Shown here: positions 51,699 through 59,808 of the stretch, one piece after another
Position numbering within the stretch: position 1 is the first letter of the stretch
Layout: each line of letters starts with the position of its first letter
Source of the DNA: P36-A1 sp049478495
GTDB taxonomy: Bacteria; Bacillota_I; Bacilli_A; JAJDGJ01
Length of the DNA stretch: 64,000 nucleotides
Assembly (NCBI RefSeq): GCF_049478495.1
Contig: NZ_CP168083.1
Coordinates: 496,001-560,000 of the forward strand
Direction: 5' to 3'
Made by a program: the position numbers and the translations under genes
Notes under the pieces: model-generated
What the model was told of the DNA's origin: nothing
What the model saw: only the letters and a program-made list of their open reading frames with translations
Databases searched by the model: none

Positions 51699-52961
51699 AT
51701 GTACCAAGATATTATAGCAGAACTGAAATGGCGTGGCTTAATAAACCAAGTTACAGACCAAGATAAATTAGAGAGTATTTTAAAAAATCAAACTAAAATT
51801 TATGTAGGTGTTGATCCAACCGCAGACTCAATGCATATTGGGCACCTATTACCAATACTATTATTAAAAAGATTCATGAATTATGGACATATACCTGTAC
51901 CACTAATGGGCGGAGGAACAGGACAAATAGGAGATCCAAGTGGTCGTAACTCAGAAAGAGTTTTACTTGATACAGTTACAATAGATCAAAATGTTGAAAA
52001 AATTAGAAAACAAGTAGAACATATTTTTAAAATTGCTAATAAAGACGACTACTTATTACTAAATAATAAAGATTGGATTGAAAAAATTTCATTATTAGAT
52101 TTTTTAAGAGACTATGGAAAATTCTTTAATGTTAATACAATGCTAGCAAAAGATATAGTAGCAAATAGATTAGATTCAGGTATTTCATTTACTGAATTTT
52201 CATACCAAATATTACAATCAATTGACTGGTTAACAATGTATGATAATCATAAAGTACAAATACAAATTGGTGGTTCAGACCAATGGGGTAATATTACAGC
52301 TGGAACTGATTTAATAAGAAAGAAAAGACCAGAAGCTCAAGTTTGCGGTATTACAATGCCACTAATAACTAAAAGTGATGGAACAAAATTTGGTAAAACA
52401 GCCGGTGGAGCAATCTGGTTAGATAGAGAAAAAACATCACCATATGAGTTATACCAATTTTTCCTAAATAGTGCAGACGCTGATGTTGTACATTATTTAA
52501 AAGTATTTACATTCTTAAGTGAAGAAGAAATAACTGACTTAGCAAAACAAGTAGAAGAAAAACCACATGAAAGAGCTGCTCAAAAAGCACTTGCAAAAGA
52601 AGTTACTATAATGATTCATTCACAAGAAGATTATGATAAAGCAATAGAAATATCAAAAGCACTATTTTCAGGAGATATTTCTAATTTAGATATTAAAACA
52701 ATTGAAAGTTCATTTGATCAAGTACCTAATAAACAACTTGAAAAAATTATTGAACTAAATATAATCGATTTCTTAGTACAAAATGAAATCGTTAAATCAA
52801 AAAGAGAAGCTAGAGAATTTGTTACAAATAACTCAATTACAATTAATGGTATCAAAGTTAATGATGTAGAATTTAATGTAAAAAAAGAGGATGCCTTTGA
52901 TGAAAGAGTTACAATAGTAAGAAGAGGTAAAAAAACATATACGAAAGTGAGTTGGTGCTAG
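51699..52961 (+). CDS. tyrS: Tyrosyl-tRNA synthetase
   Basis: The 420-residue class I synthetase has the HIGH motif at residues 46-49 (MHIGHLL), the tyrosine-site segments FNVNTMLAKD and SYQILQSIDWL, GGSDQWGNITAG and KFGKTAGG (KMSKS equivalent). A C-terminal S4 RNA-binding domain follows (from about 350, IDFLVQNEIVKSKREAREFVTNNSI). It lies 15 bases after ccpA with no T-box leader, unlike many Firmicutes tyrS genes. Confidence 0.96.
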   Translation: MYQDIIAELKWRGLINQVTDQDKLESILKNQTKIYVGVDPTADSMHIGHLLPILLLKRFMNYGHIPVPLMGGGTGQIGDPSGRNSERVLLDTVTIDQNVEKIRKQVEHIFKIANKDDYLLLNNKDWIEKISLLDFLRDYGKFFNVNTMLAKDIVANRLDSGISFTEFSYQILQSIDWLTMYDNHKVQIQIGGSDQWGNITAGTDLIRKKRPEAQVCGITMPLITKSDGTKFGKTAGGAIWLDREKTSPYELYQFFLNSADADVVHYLKVFTFLSEEEITDLAKQVEEKPHERAAQKALAKEVTIMIHSQEDYDKAIEISKALFSGDISNLDIKTIESSFDQVPNKQLEKIIELNIIDFLVQNEIVKSKREAREFVTNNSITINGIKVNDVEFNVKKEDAFDERVTIVRRGKKTYTKVSWC

Positions 52962-53317
52962 TGAGAATAGCTTTGATAGCGCACGATCAAAAGAAAAATG
53001 ACCTAATCCTATTTTGTAAAGAATTTGAAGAAGTATTAAAACATCATGAACTATATGCAACAGGAACATCAGGAACCAGAGTAATGGAGCATACAGATTT
53101 AATAGTAAACTTAATGAAAAGTGGACCTAAGGGTGGCGATCAACAGATCGGTGCAATGGTAGCAGATGGAAAAATCGATAAAGTATTTTTCTTCAGAGAT
53201 CCATTGACAGCCCAACCACATGAACCAGATATTGGTGCATTATTAAGACTTTGTGATGTGTACAATGTACCACTTGCTACCAATATAGCAAGTGCAAGAT
53301 TACTTATTAAAGAATAA
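52961..53317 (+). CDS. mgsA: Methylglyoxal synthase
   Basis: GTG 52961 is chosen because it gives the normal family start (RIALIAHDQKKNDLI); its first base is the last base of the tyrS stop. The 118-residue protein converts dihydroxyacetone phosphate to methylglyoxal. Visible residues are HD near 8-9, the phosphate loop ATGTSGTRV, SGPKGGDQQIGAMV with the catalytic aspartate, FFRDPLTAQPHEPDIGALLR and the final NIASA. Translation depends on re-initiation after tyrS. Confidence 0.93.
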   Translation: MRIALIAHDQKKNDLILFCKEFEEVLKHHELYATGTSGTRVMEHTDLIVNLMKSGPKGGDQQIGAMVADGKIDKVFFFRDPLTAQPHEPDIGALLRLCDVYNVPLATNIASARLLIKE

Positions 53318-53358
53318 GTAAGTACTTAAAAATATATTATATAAGGGGAGAAATTAGT

Positions 53359-54642
53359 ATGTTTAAACAAGAGAATTATAATGCTTATTTACAAATTTTA
53401 AAAGAGGAACTTGTTCCTGCATTAGGCTGTACAGAACCAATCGCAGTAGCCTTTGGAGCAGCTCTTGCAAGAAAGTATTTAGAATCTTTTCCAACTGAAA
53501 TGACAATAAAATCAAGTGGAAATATTATTAAAAATGCTAAAAGCGTTGTAGTACCAAACACAGGTGGATTAAAAGGTATGCAAGCAAGTATGTTAGCTGG
53601 TTTAGTTGGTGGAGAACCAGATTTAGGATTAGAAGTACTATCAAAAATGACAGAAGAAAATATCAAAGAAGTAAATGAATTAATGAATACAGGACTAATT
53701 AATGTTGAAAAATTAGATACTCCTACTACATTACATATGATAATAAGTGCTAGTGATGGAACAAATAATGTTGAAGTTGAAATCAAACATATGCATACAA
53801 ATGTAGTTAGAATTACCTTAAATGGTAAAGACATTGTAAAACAAGATGTAGATGATGCAGCCTTTGCTTCAAGTATGACTGACAGATCAATATTAACAGT
53901 TGATCAAATATTAGATTTTGTAGAAATCGCAAAATATGATGATTACAAAGATTTATTAGAGTTACAAATGGCAAACAACATAGCAATTGGAGAAGAAGGA
54001 CTTACTAATGATTATGGTGTTTCTGTAGGTAAAACTTTAATAAAATATGGTGATAATAATATTGAGACTAAAGTTAAAGCTATGACAGCAGCCGGATCAG
54101 ATGCACGTATGGCAGGATCAACAATGCCAGTTGTTACTAATTCAGGTAGTGGTAATCAAGGAATGACTTGTTCAATACCAGTAATAGTATATGCCAAAGA
54201 AAATGGCTATGATCATGCTAAAATGATGAAAGCTTTATTATTATCAAATCTAATAACAATACATGTTAAAACAGGAATAACTAGATTATCTTGTTATTGT
54301 GGTGCTGTTGTAGCAGCAAGTGGTTCAGCAGCCGGAATTATGTACTTAGATGGTGGAAGTAGAGAACAAATCAAAAAAGCAATAACAAACGTTTTAGGAA
54401 ATGTATCAGGAATAATTTGCGATGGTGCTAAAGAAAGTTGTCCATCAAAAATATCATCAGCCTTAGATGCAGCATTCCAAGCAGTTAATCTTGCAAAAGA
54501 TAATTTAGTGTTTACACACGGTTGTGGAATAGTAGAAGATGATATAGAACATACTATTAAAAATGTTGGTATTCTAGGAAAAGTTGGAATGAAAGAAACA
54601 GATGCAGTTATCTTAGATATCATGACAGGAATTGAAAATTAA
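53359..54642 (+). CDS. cyuA: L-cysteine desulfidase (CyuA/UPF0597 family)
   Basis: The 427-residue serine-dehydratase-alpha-like protein has the family opening ILKEELVPALGCTEPIAVAFGAALA (cluster-binding Cys near 24), NTGGLKGMQASMLAGLVGG, MPVVTNSGSGNQGMTCSIPVIVYA, SCYCGAVVAASGSAAGIMYL and ICDGAKESCPSKISSALDAAFQA. The cysteines are placed to bind a 4Fe-4S cluster. It degrades L-cysteine to pyruvate, ammonia and sulfide. It is preceded by GGGGAG and followed by a terminator. Confidence 0.9.
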   Translation: MFKQENYNAYLQILKEELVPALGCTEPIAVAFGAALARKYLESFPTEMTIKSSGNIIKNAKSVVVPNTGGLKGMQASMLAGLVGGEPDLGLEVLSKMTEENIKEVNELMNTGLINVEKLDTPTTLHMIISASDGTNNVEVEIKHMHTNVVRITLNGKDIVKQDVDDAAFASSMTDRSILTVDQILDFVEIAKYDDYKDLLELQMANNIAIGEEGLTNDYGVSVGKTLIKYGDNNIETKVKAMTAAGSDARMAGSTMPVVTNSGSGNQGMTCSIPVIVYAKENGYDHAKMMKALLLSNLITIHVKTGITRLSCYCGAVVAASGSAAGIMYLDGGSREQIKKAITNVLGNVSGIICDGAKESCPSKISSALDAAFQAVNLAKDNLVFTHGCGIVEDDIEHTIKNVGILGKVGMKETDAVILDIMTGIEN

Positions 54643-54649
54643 TTATTAT

Positions 54650-54680
54650 AAAGAGTAGCTCTTAGTTACTCTTTTTTTTA
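54650..54680 (+). terminator. Terminator of cyuA
   Basis: AAGAGTA and TACTCTT around an 8-nt loop, followed by eight Ts, a few bases before the aroE-aroK binding site. Confidence 0.85.
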
Positions 54681-54692
54681 AAGGAGACACTA

Positions 54693-55871
54693 ATGAATAA
54701 ATATGGACTAATAGGTAAAAAATTAGATTACTCATATTCAAAGCTAATACATGAATACCTAATTAAAAAATATGAAATAGAAGCAACATATGAGTTAATT
54801 GAAACTAATAATTTATCACAAGAACTGTTAGAACAGTATAATGGATTAAATATTACAATGCCATATAAAGAAGAAATACTTAAATATCTTGATATAAATT
54901 CACAACCACTAAAATCATGTAATACAATAACAAATATAGATAATAAATTTTATGGAGATAATACTGATAAAATAGGTTTTGAATACTTAGTTAAACTATT
55001 AAATGTAAAAAAAGTAGAAAAAGTAGTTATATTAGGCAGTGGTGGTAGTTCTAAAATGGTGCAAGAATATTTTAAAAAATCTCAAGTAATAGTAATATCA
55101 AGAAATGATAAACAGTATAACTATGAGACTTTAAAAGATATAAAAGCAGACCTATTAGTAAATGCAACTCCAATAGGTATGAATAAATATGAATCACCAA
55201 TCGAAAAACAAACCATTGAAAATTTTAGTGCAGTAATTGATTTAAACTATAATCCAATAAACTCTAAACTTGCTATCGATTCAAAGAGTAGTGGAAGGAA
55301 ATTTATTGGTGGTTTGTACATGTTGATAGTACAAGCAATGGCATCATTTGAAATATGGACTGGAATAAAAAAAGATATAACAACAATTGAAGAGATATAT
55401 CAATACTTGTTAATTGAACAAAGTGATAAAATAGCTTTAATAGGAATGCCATTAGCAGGTAAAAGTACAATAGTACATGAATTTGGTGGAGTAGATGTAG
55501 ATGAACAAATAGTAAAACGAAATCAACAACAAATACCAAAGCTAATAGCAAGTGGTTATTTTAGACAATTAGAAACAAATGAACTTGAATACTTAGTGAA
55601 AAATAATGAGAAGCTAATAGCTTTAGGTGGTGGAGCCATACTAAATTATAAAAATATGCAATTAATAAAAGATTATCTTATTATCTTTTTAAATGTAGAT
55701 CTAGTTACATTACTTGAACGATATCAAGATGGAATAAGACCATTACTAAAAAATAAAGAAGAATTAATTAATGTATATAATAAAAGACTTCCACTATATA
55801 TGTCTTATGCAAATCTAGTATTAGATCAAGAATCATTAAGGAGTTTATTAAATGAAAATAGCAATAATTAA
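54693..55871 (+). CDS. aroE-aroK: Fused shikimate dehydrogenase-shikimate kinase
   Basis: The 392-residue protein joins two shikimate-pathway enzymes. Residues 1-240 are AroE-like (KYGLIGKKLDYSYSKLIHEYL, GLNITMPYKEEI, the NADP motif VVILGSGGSSKMVQEYF, NATPIGMNKYESP, the closing GLYMLIVQAMASFEIW). Residues 247-392 are a shikimate kinase with Walker A GMPLAGKST, the DVDE metal/substrate motif, GYFRQLE, LGGGAIL and a shortened lid with GIRPLL. Motifs of both are intact. The order dehydrogenase then kinase gives consecutive pathway steps in one chain. It overlaps aroQ by 20 bases. Confidence 0.9.
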   Translation: MNKYGLIGKKLDYSYSKLIHEYLIKKYEIEATYELIETNNLSQELLEQYNGLNITMPYKEEILKYLDINSQPLKSCNTITNIDNKFYGDNTDKIGFEYLVKLLNVKKVEKVVILGSGGSSKMVQEYFKKSQVIVISRNDKQYNYETLKDIKADLLVNATPIGMNKYESPIEKQTIENFSAVIDLNYNPINSKLAIDSKSSGRKFIGGLYMLIVQAMASFEIWTGIKKDITTIEEIYQYLLIEQSDKIALIGMPLAGKSTIVHEFGGVDVDEQIVKRNQQQIPKLIASGYFRQLETNELEYLVKNNEKLIALGGGAILNYKNMQLIKDYLIIFLNVDLVTLLERYQDGIRPLLKNKEELINVYNKRLPLYMSYANLVLDQESLRSLLNENSNN

Positions 55872-56292
55872 TGGTCCTAATTTAAATATGTTAGGACAAC
55901 GAGAACAAGAACATTACTCTAATATTACTTATGATCAAATGATAGAAGAAATAGATATCTATGCAACATCATTAAACATAGAATACATAGAATATTATCA
56001 ATCAAATCATGAAGGCCAAATAATAGATTACATACATCAATTAGTAAAAGATAGCTTTGATGCATTAATAATAAATCCAGGAGCTTATTCACACTATAGC
56101 ATAGCAATTTTAGATGCTTTATTAATTTTTAAAGGTTTAAAAGTAGAAGTTCATTTAAGTGATGTCTTAAATAGAGAAGAATTTAGAGCAAAATTAATAA
56201 CAGCAAAAGCCTGTGACTATCTAATAAGTAATAAAGGTGTTAAAGGATACTTAGAGGGACTTAAAATAATACATAATAATGCTAAATTATAA
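55852..56292 (+). CDS. aroQ: 3-dehydroquinate dehydratase, type II
   Basis: The 146-residue protein has all type II landmarks: IINGPNLNMLGQRE with the lid arginine, YYQSNHEGQIIDYIH, INPGAYSHYSIAILDAL and VEVHLSDVLNREEFR. One change from the usual form is EYYQSNHEG where EFRQSNHEG is normal. It performs the step just before AroE and is translated from inside the end of the aroE-aroK fusion, so three consecutive shikimate steps are made together. Confidence 0.94.
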   Translation: MKIAIINGPNLNMLGQREQEHYSNITYDQMIEEIDIYATSLNIEYIEYYQSNHEGQIIDYIHQLVKDSFDALIINPGAYSHYSIAILDALLIFKGLKVEVHLSDVLNREEFRAKLITAKACDYLISNKGVKGYLEGLKIIHNNAKL

Positions 56293-56321
56293 TAAAAGGT
56301 GTTCTCTATAAGATTATGGTA

Positions 56322-56330
56322 TGCTATAAT
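56322..56330 (+). promoter_or_regulatory. Extended -10 promoter of the purine permease gene
   Basis: TGCTATAAT is an extended -10 element 12 bases before the riboswitch aptamer. No good -35 is present. A very similar stretch (TGGTATAATATGTGTAC) precedes the M23 peptidase gene at 59772. Confidence 0.6.
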
Positions 56331-56341
56331 ATGTGTACAAG

Positions 56342-56407
56342 TACTCATATAGATTATAATATGGTTAATCGTTTCTACCTTCAGCCTTAAATTGAAGACT
56401 ATGAGTA
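56342..56407 (+). promoter_or_regulatory. Purine (guanine-class) riboswitch aptamer
   Basis: P1 is TACTCAT (56342-56348) with ATGAGTA (56401-56407). P2 is GATTA...TTAATC with the L2 sequence TAATATGG. J2/3 is GTTTCTACC. P3 is TTCA...TGAA with the L3 sequence GCCTTAAAT. The J3/1 segment reads GACTATG, with C at the specificity position as in xpt guanine aptamers (adenine types have GATTATG). It lies about 60 bases before a guanine/hypoxanthine-type permease gene. The expression platform is not obvious. Confidence 0.93.
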
Positions 56408-56467
56408 ATCAATCTGAATAATAAAAACAGAAGGCAAAGAGTGCTTGTGAAAAATAGGAGGATATCA

Positions 56468-57856
56468 ATGAATCGTTTTACACAAAAACTAGATGCCTTT
56501 TTTGGTGTCACAAAATCCGGTTCGAGTTTTAAAAAAGAACTAATCGGTGGAATTTCAGCTTATCTAGCAATGGCATATATCATATTTGTAAATCCAAGTG
56601 TACTTGGAGATGCCGGTATGGATCATGATGCAGTGTTTGCATCAACAATATTTGGAGCAGCAACAGCAACACTAATTATGGGGCTATATGCAAAATTCCC
56701 ACTTGGGCTAGCAAGTTGCATGTCAATGAATGCTTTTTTTGCCTACTCAGTAGTATTAGGAACAGGACTATCTTGGCAAGAAGCTTTATCATGCGTTTTA
56801 GTATCTTCAGTAATATTCCTTGCTTTATCATATAGTGGTATTAGATTTAAAATACTAGAAGCAATACCAGAAGTATTAAAAAATGCAGGAAGTGTTGGAT
56901 TAGGTTTATTTATAGCATTTATAGGAATGAAAAATTCACATATAATAATATCAGATCCATCAACAATGATTAAAATAGGAGATTTCTCAGATCCCAACTT
57001 TATAATTGCTGGTTGTGGGATAATATTTCTTGCAATATTATTAACTAAGAAAAATAAAAATGCCGTAATATTCTCAATGATATTTGCAATGGTAGTTGGA
57101 TTGTTGTTAGGAGTACTAAATTCAAATGGACTTATTCATTTCACAGAAGAACAAGCAGCAACCTTACCACATTTATCAGGAAACTTAATTGCTCTACCAA
57201 CAACACCAATAAATGCAATGATGAGTCAAACATTTGGGGTAGCATTTATAAACATACCTAAAATAATGACTGTAAGTGGAATAACAATCGTCTTAACATT
57301 TACATTTTTAGATTTCTTTGGAACAGCAGCAACATTAAATGCAGCAACTTCAGAAATGAGAAACTTTAATATAGATACATCTGAAAATAAAAGAATATAC
57401 GTTTCAGATGCATTAGGAAGCTTTTTTGGATCAATCTTTGGTACATCAAATATCACAACATATATCGAATCAGTAAGTGGAATTGTCCAAGGAGCAAGAA
57501 CAGGTTTAATGGCAGTAGTAGTAGCGATACTATTTCTACTATCATTATTTTTACACCCATTCTTGTCATTATTTACATCAGCTGTAACAGCACCAGCATT
57601 AGTAGCGATTGGAATATTTATGTTTAAAAATGTTTCAACAATACAATGGCAAAATAATTTTGAAGAAACAATACCAGCATTCTTAACAATAGTATTAATG
57701 CCTTTAACAGGTTCAATTGCACTAGGTTTAACAATCGGTTTTGTCTTCCATACAATATTAATGGTTGCAGCTAAAAGAAAAAATGAAGTGCATACCTATA
57801 TGTATTATGTAACGATAGTATCAATCATATACATTGCATCAGTAGCACTAAGTTAA
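56468..57856 (+). CDS. pbuG: NCS2-family purine permease (guanine/hypoxanthine, PbuG-like)
   Basis: Start at ATG 56468 after AGGAGG, giving 462 residues. This AzgA-like permease has about 12-14 transmembrane helices, the opening ELIGGISAYLAMAYIIFVNPSVLGDAGMD, the substrate-site segment LASCMSMNAFFAYSVV, FLDFFGTAATLNAATSEM and GTSNITTYIESVSGIVQGARTGLMAVVVA. It imports hypoxanthine, guanine or adenine. The guanine-type riboswitch ahead of it supports a guanine/hypoxanthine substrate. Confidence 0.92.
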   Translation: MNRFTQKLDAFFGVTKSGSSFKKELIGGISAYLAMAYIIFVNPSVLGDAGMDHDAVFASTIFGAATATLIMGLYAKFPLGLASCMSMNAFFAYSVVLGTGLSWQEALSCVLVSSVIFLALSYSGIRFKILEAIPEVLKNAGSVGLGLFIAFIGMKNSHIIISDPSTMIKIGDFSDPNFIIAGCGIIFLAILLTKKNKNAVIFSMIFAMVVGLLLGVLNSNGLIHFTEEQAATLPHLSGNLIALPTTPINAMMSQTFGVAFINIPKIMTVSGITIVLTFTFLDFFGTAATLNAATSEMRNFNIDTSENKRIYVSDALGSFFGSIFGTSNITTYIESVSGIVQGARTGLMAVVVAILFLLSLFLHPFLSLFTSAVTAPALVAIGIFMFKNVSTIQWQNNFEETIPAFLTIVLMPLTGSIALGLTIGFVFHTILMVAAKRKNEVHTYMYYVTIVSIIYIASVALS

Positions 57857-57861
57857 GATAT

Positions 57862-57893
57862 AAAATCAGACCTTAATCAGTCTGATTTTTTTA
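57862..57893 (+). terminator. Terminator of pbuG
   Basis: AATCAGAC and GTCTGATT form an 8-bp stem with an 8-nt loop and T run. Confidence 0.88.
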
Positions 57894-57989
57894 ATACAAA
57901 TAGTTAATCTTTAAACTAAAACTTAGTACACTTACAATAAGGTAGTAAATAAGATATAATATAATCAATATAAAAAAAAGGATGATAAA

Positions 57990-59705
57990 ATGATAAAAAA
58001 ATTTATACCATTTTATAAACCAAGATTAAAAAGGTTTATAAGTGTTTTAGTAGTAGCAGTATGTATTTCAATCATAGATTTACTAATACCAAATTTAACA
58101 AGCAACCTAATTAATAATGCTATTGGAAATAATGATTTAAACCTGTTCTACAAAATAGGTTTAATAATGTTAGGATTATATATTCTAAGAGTAATATTTA
58201 CCTATTTTGTAACTCTTCATGGTCATATGGTTGGAGTATCAATTGAATTTGAAATGCGAAAAAAACTATTTGATAAAATTACAAAATTGCCAATCAAGTT
58301 TTTTGATGAAAATTCTACAGGAAGTTTGATGTCTAGAATTACAGTAGATCTAAATGAAATATCAGAAATAGCTCATCATGGACCAGAAGAATTAACAATG
58401 TTAGTCATACTAGTGACAGGTTCATTAGCATTAATGTTTAATATGAATGTAAAGCTAGCAACTATTATATTAATACTAGTACCTCTAGTTTATGTTATTA
58501 ATCAAAGATCACGAAAAAAGTTTTTTAATGTAAACCTAAAAATGAAAGAAAGTCTAGCTAGGATAAATTCATCAATAAATGAAACATTTAGTGGAATTAG
58601 AATAGTTAAATCATATACAAATGAAAGCTTTGAAGTTGAAAAATTTGATAAAGGAAATAATGGTTTCTTCAATGAAAAGAAAAGTTTTTATGCAATAATG
58701 GCTTCATACATGTCATCGTTTAAAGCTTATTTTGGCGTTTTAAATCTAGTTGTAATTATATATGGAGCTTATTTAGTAATTCAAAATGAAATGAATGTTG
58801 GAAAGCTGACTGCTTTTATAATGTATGTAAACTTATTTGAACAACCAATAAATAGATTTTCTAACTTTGTTACAGAATATCATAAAGCAGCTTCAGGATA
58901 TCATCGATATTTAGATGTTATGGAACAACCAGAACAAATAGATTATAAAGATGCCAAGGTAATAAGTGATATCAAAGGTAAAATAGAATTTAAAAATGTT
59001 AGTTTCAAATATGATAAGGATAGTGATTATGTATTAGAAAACTTTAATTTAATAGTTAATCCAGGAGAAAAAGTAGCCTTAGTTGGAGCAAGTGGTGCAG
59101 GAAAAACAACAGTGTGTAACTTACTAAATAGATTTTATGAAATAGATAGTGGCGAAATATTAATTGATGGTATTAATATTAAAAATATAAGTCTTCAATC
59201 TTTAAGAAGTCATATCGGTTATGTAACACAAGATAACTATATATTTTCTGGAAGTATTTTTGATAATGTAATCTATGGTGATTTTAGAAAAAGTAAACAA
59301 GATGTTATAAATGCTTGTGAAATGGCAAAATTAACAGATGTAATTGCAAGCTTACCAGAACAATACAACAGTAATATAGGTGAAAGAGGTATAAAATTAA
59401 GTGGTGGTCAAAGACAGAGATTATCTCTATCAAGAGTGTTTTTGAAAAACCCTACACTAATGGTGTTAGATGAGGCAACCTCTGCTTTAGATAATAAAAC
59501 AGAAAAAGAAATACAAGCAGTACTTGAAAAACTAGAAGAAAATAGAACTAGTTTAATAGTAGCCCATAGACTAACAACAGTTGAAAATGCCGATAAAATC
59601 GTTGTTATTGGAAATAAAGGCATAATTGAAGAAGGAAACCATAAAAGCTTAATGGAGCTTAAAAAAGCTTATTTTGCACTATATAATGTTGGTTTAACAT
59701 CATAA
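57990..59705 (+). CDS. ABC exporter, homodimeric multidrug/lipid type
   Basis: The 571-residue protein fuses a six-helix type IV exporter membrane domain (1-310, KLPIKFFDENSTGSLMSRITVDLNEI in the first half) to an ATPase domain: Walker A GASGAGKTTVCNLL near 366, Q-loop VTQDNYIFSG, signature LSGGQRQRLSLSRV, Walker B LMVLDEATSALD and switch histidine in VAHRLTTVE. Substrates could be drugs, lipids or peptides. It is monocistronic with a terminator right after the stop. Confidence 0.9.
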   Translation: MIKKFIPFYKPRLKRFISVLVVAVCISIIDLLIPNLTSNLINNAIGNNDLNLFYKIGLIMLGLYILRVIFTYFVTLHGHMVGVSIEFEMRKKLFDKITKLPIKFFDENSTGSLMSRITVDLNEISEIAHHGPEELTMLVILVTGSLALMFNMNVKLATIILILVPLVYVINQRSRKKFFNVNLKMKESLARINSSINETFSGIRIVKSYTNESFEVEKFDKGNNGFFNEKKSFYAIMASYMSSFKAYFGVLNLVVIIYGAYLVIQNEMNVGKLTAFIMYVNLFEQPINRFSNFVTEYHKAASGYHRYLDVMEQPEQIDYKDAKVISDIKGKIEFKNVSFKYDKDSDYVLENFNLIVNPGEKVALVGASGAGKTTVCNLLNRFYEIDSGEILIDGINIKNISLQSLRSHIGYVTQDNYIFSGSIFDNVIYGDFRKSKQDVINACEMAKLTDVIASLPEQYNSNIGERGIKLSGGQRQRLSLSRVFLKNPTLMVLDEATSALDNKTEKEIQAVLEKLEENRTSLIVAHRLTTVENADKIVVIGNKGIIEEGNHKSLMELKKAYFALYNVGLTS

Positions 59706-59729
59706 AAGACTGCTATGCAGTCTTTTTTT
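59704..59729 (+). terminator. Terminator of the ABC exporter gene
   Basis: AAAAGACTGC-tat-GCAGTCTTTT with a T run. Confidence 0.88.
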
Positions 59730-59808
59730 AAGAAAATAATAGCTCTATTATAAAAAAGTGTTTACAAAACATGGTATAATATGTGTACGTAATAAGGAGG
59801 ATGAGTAT

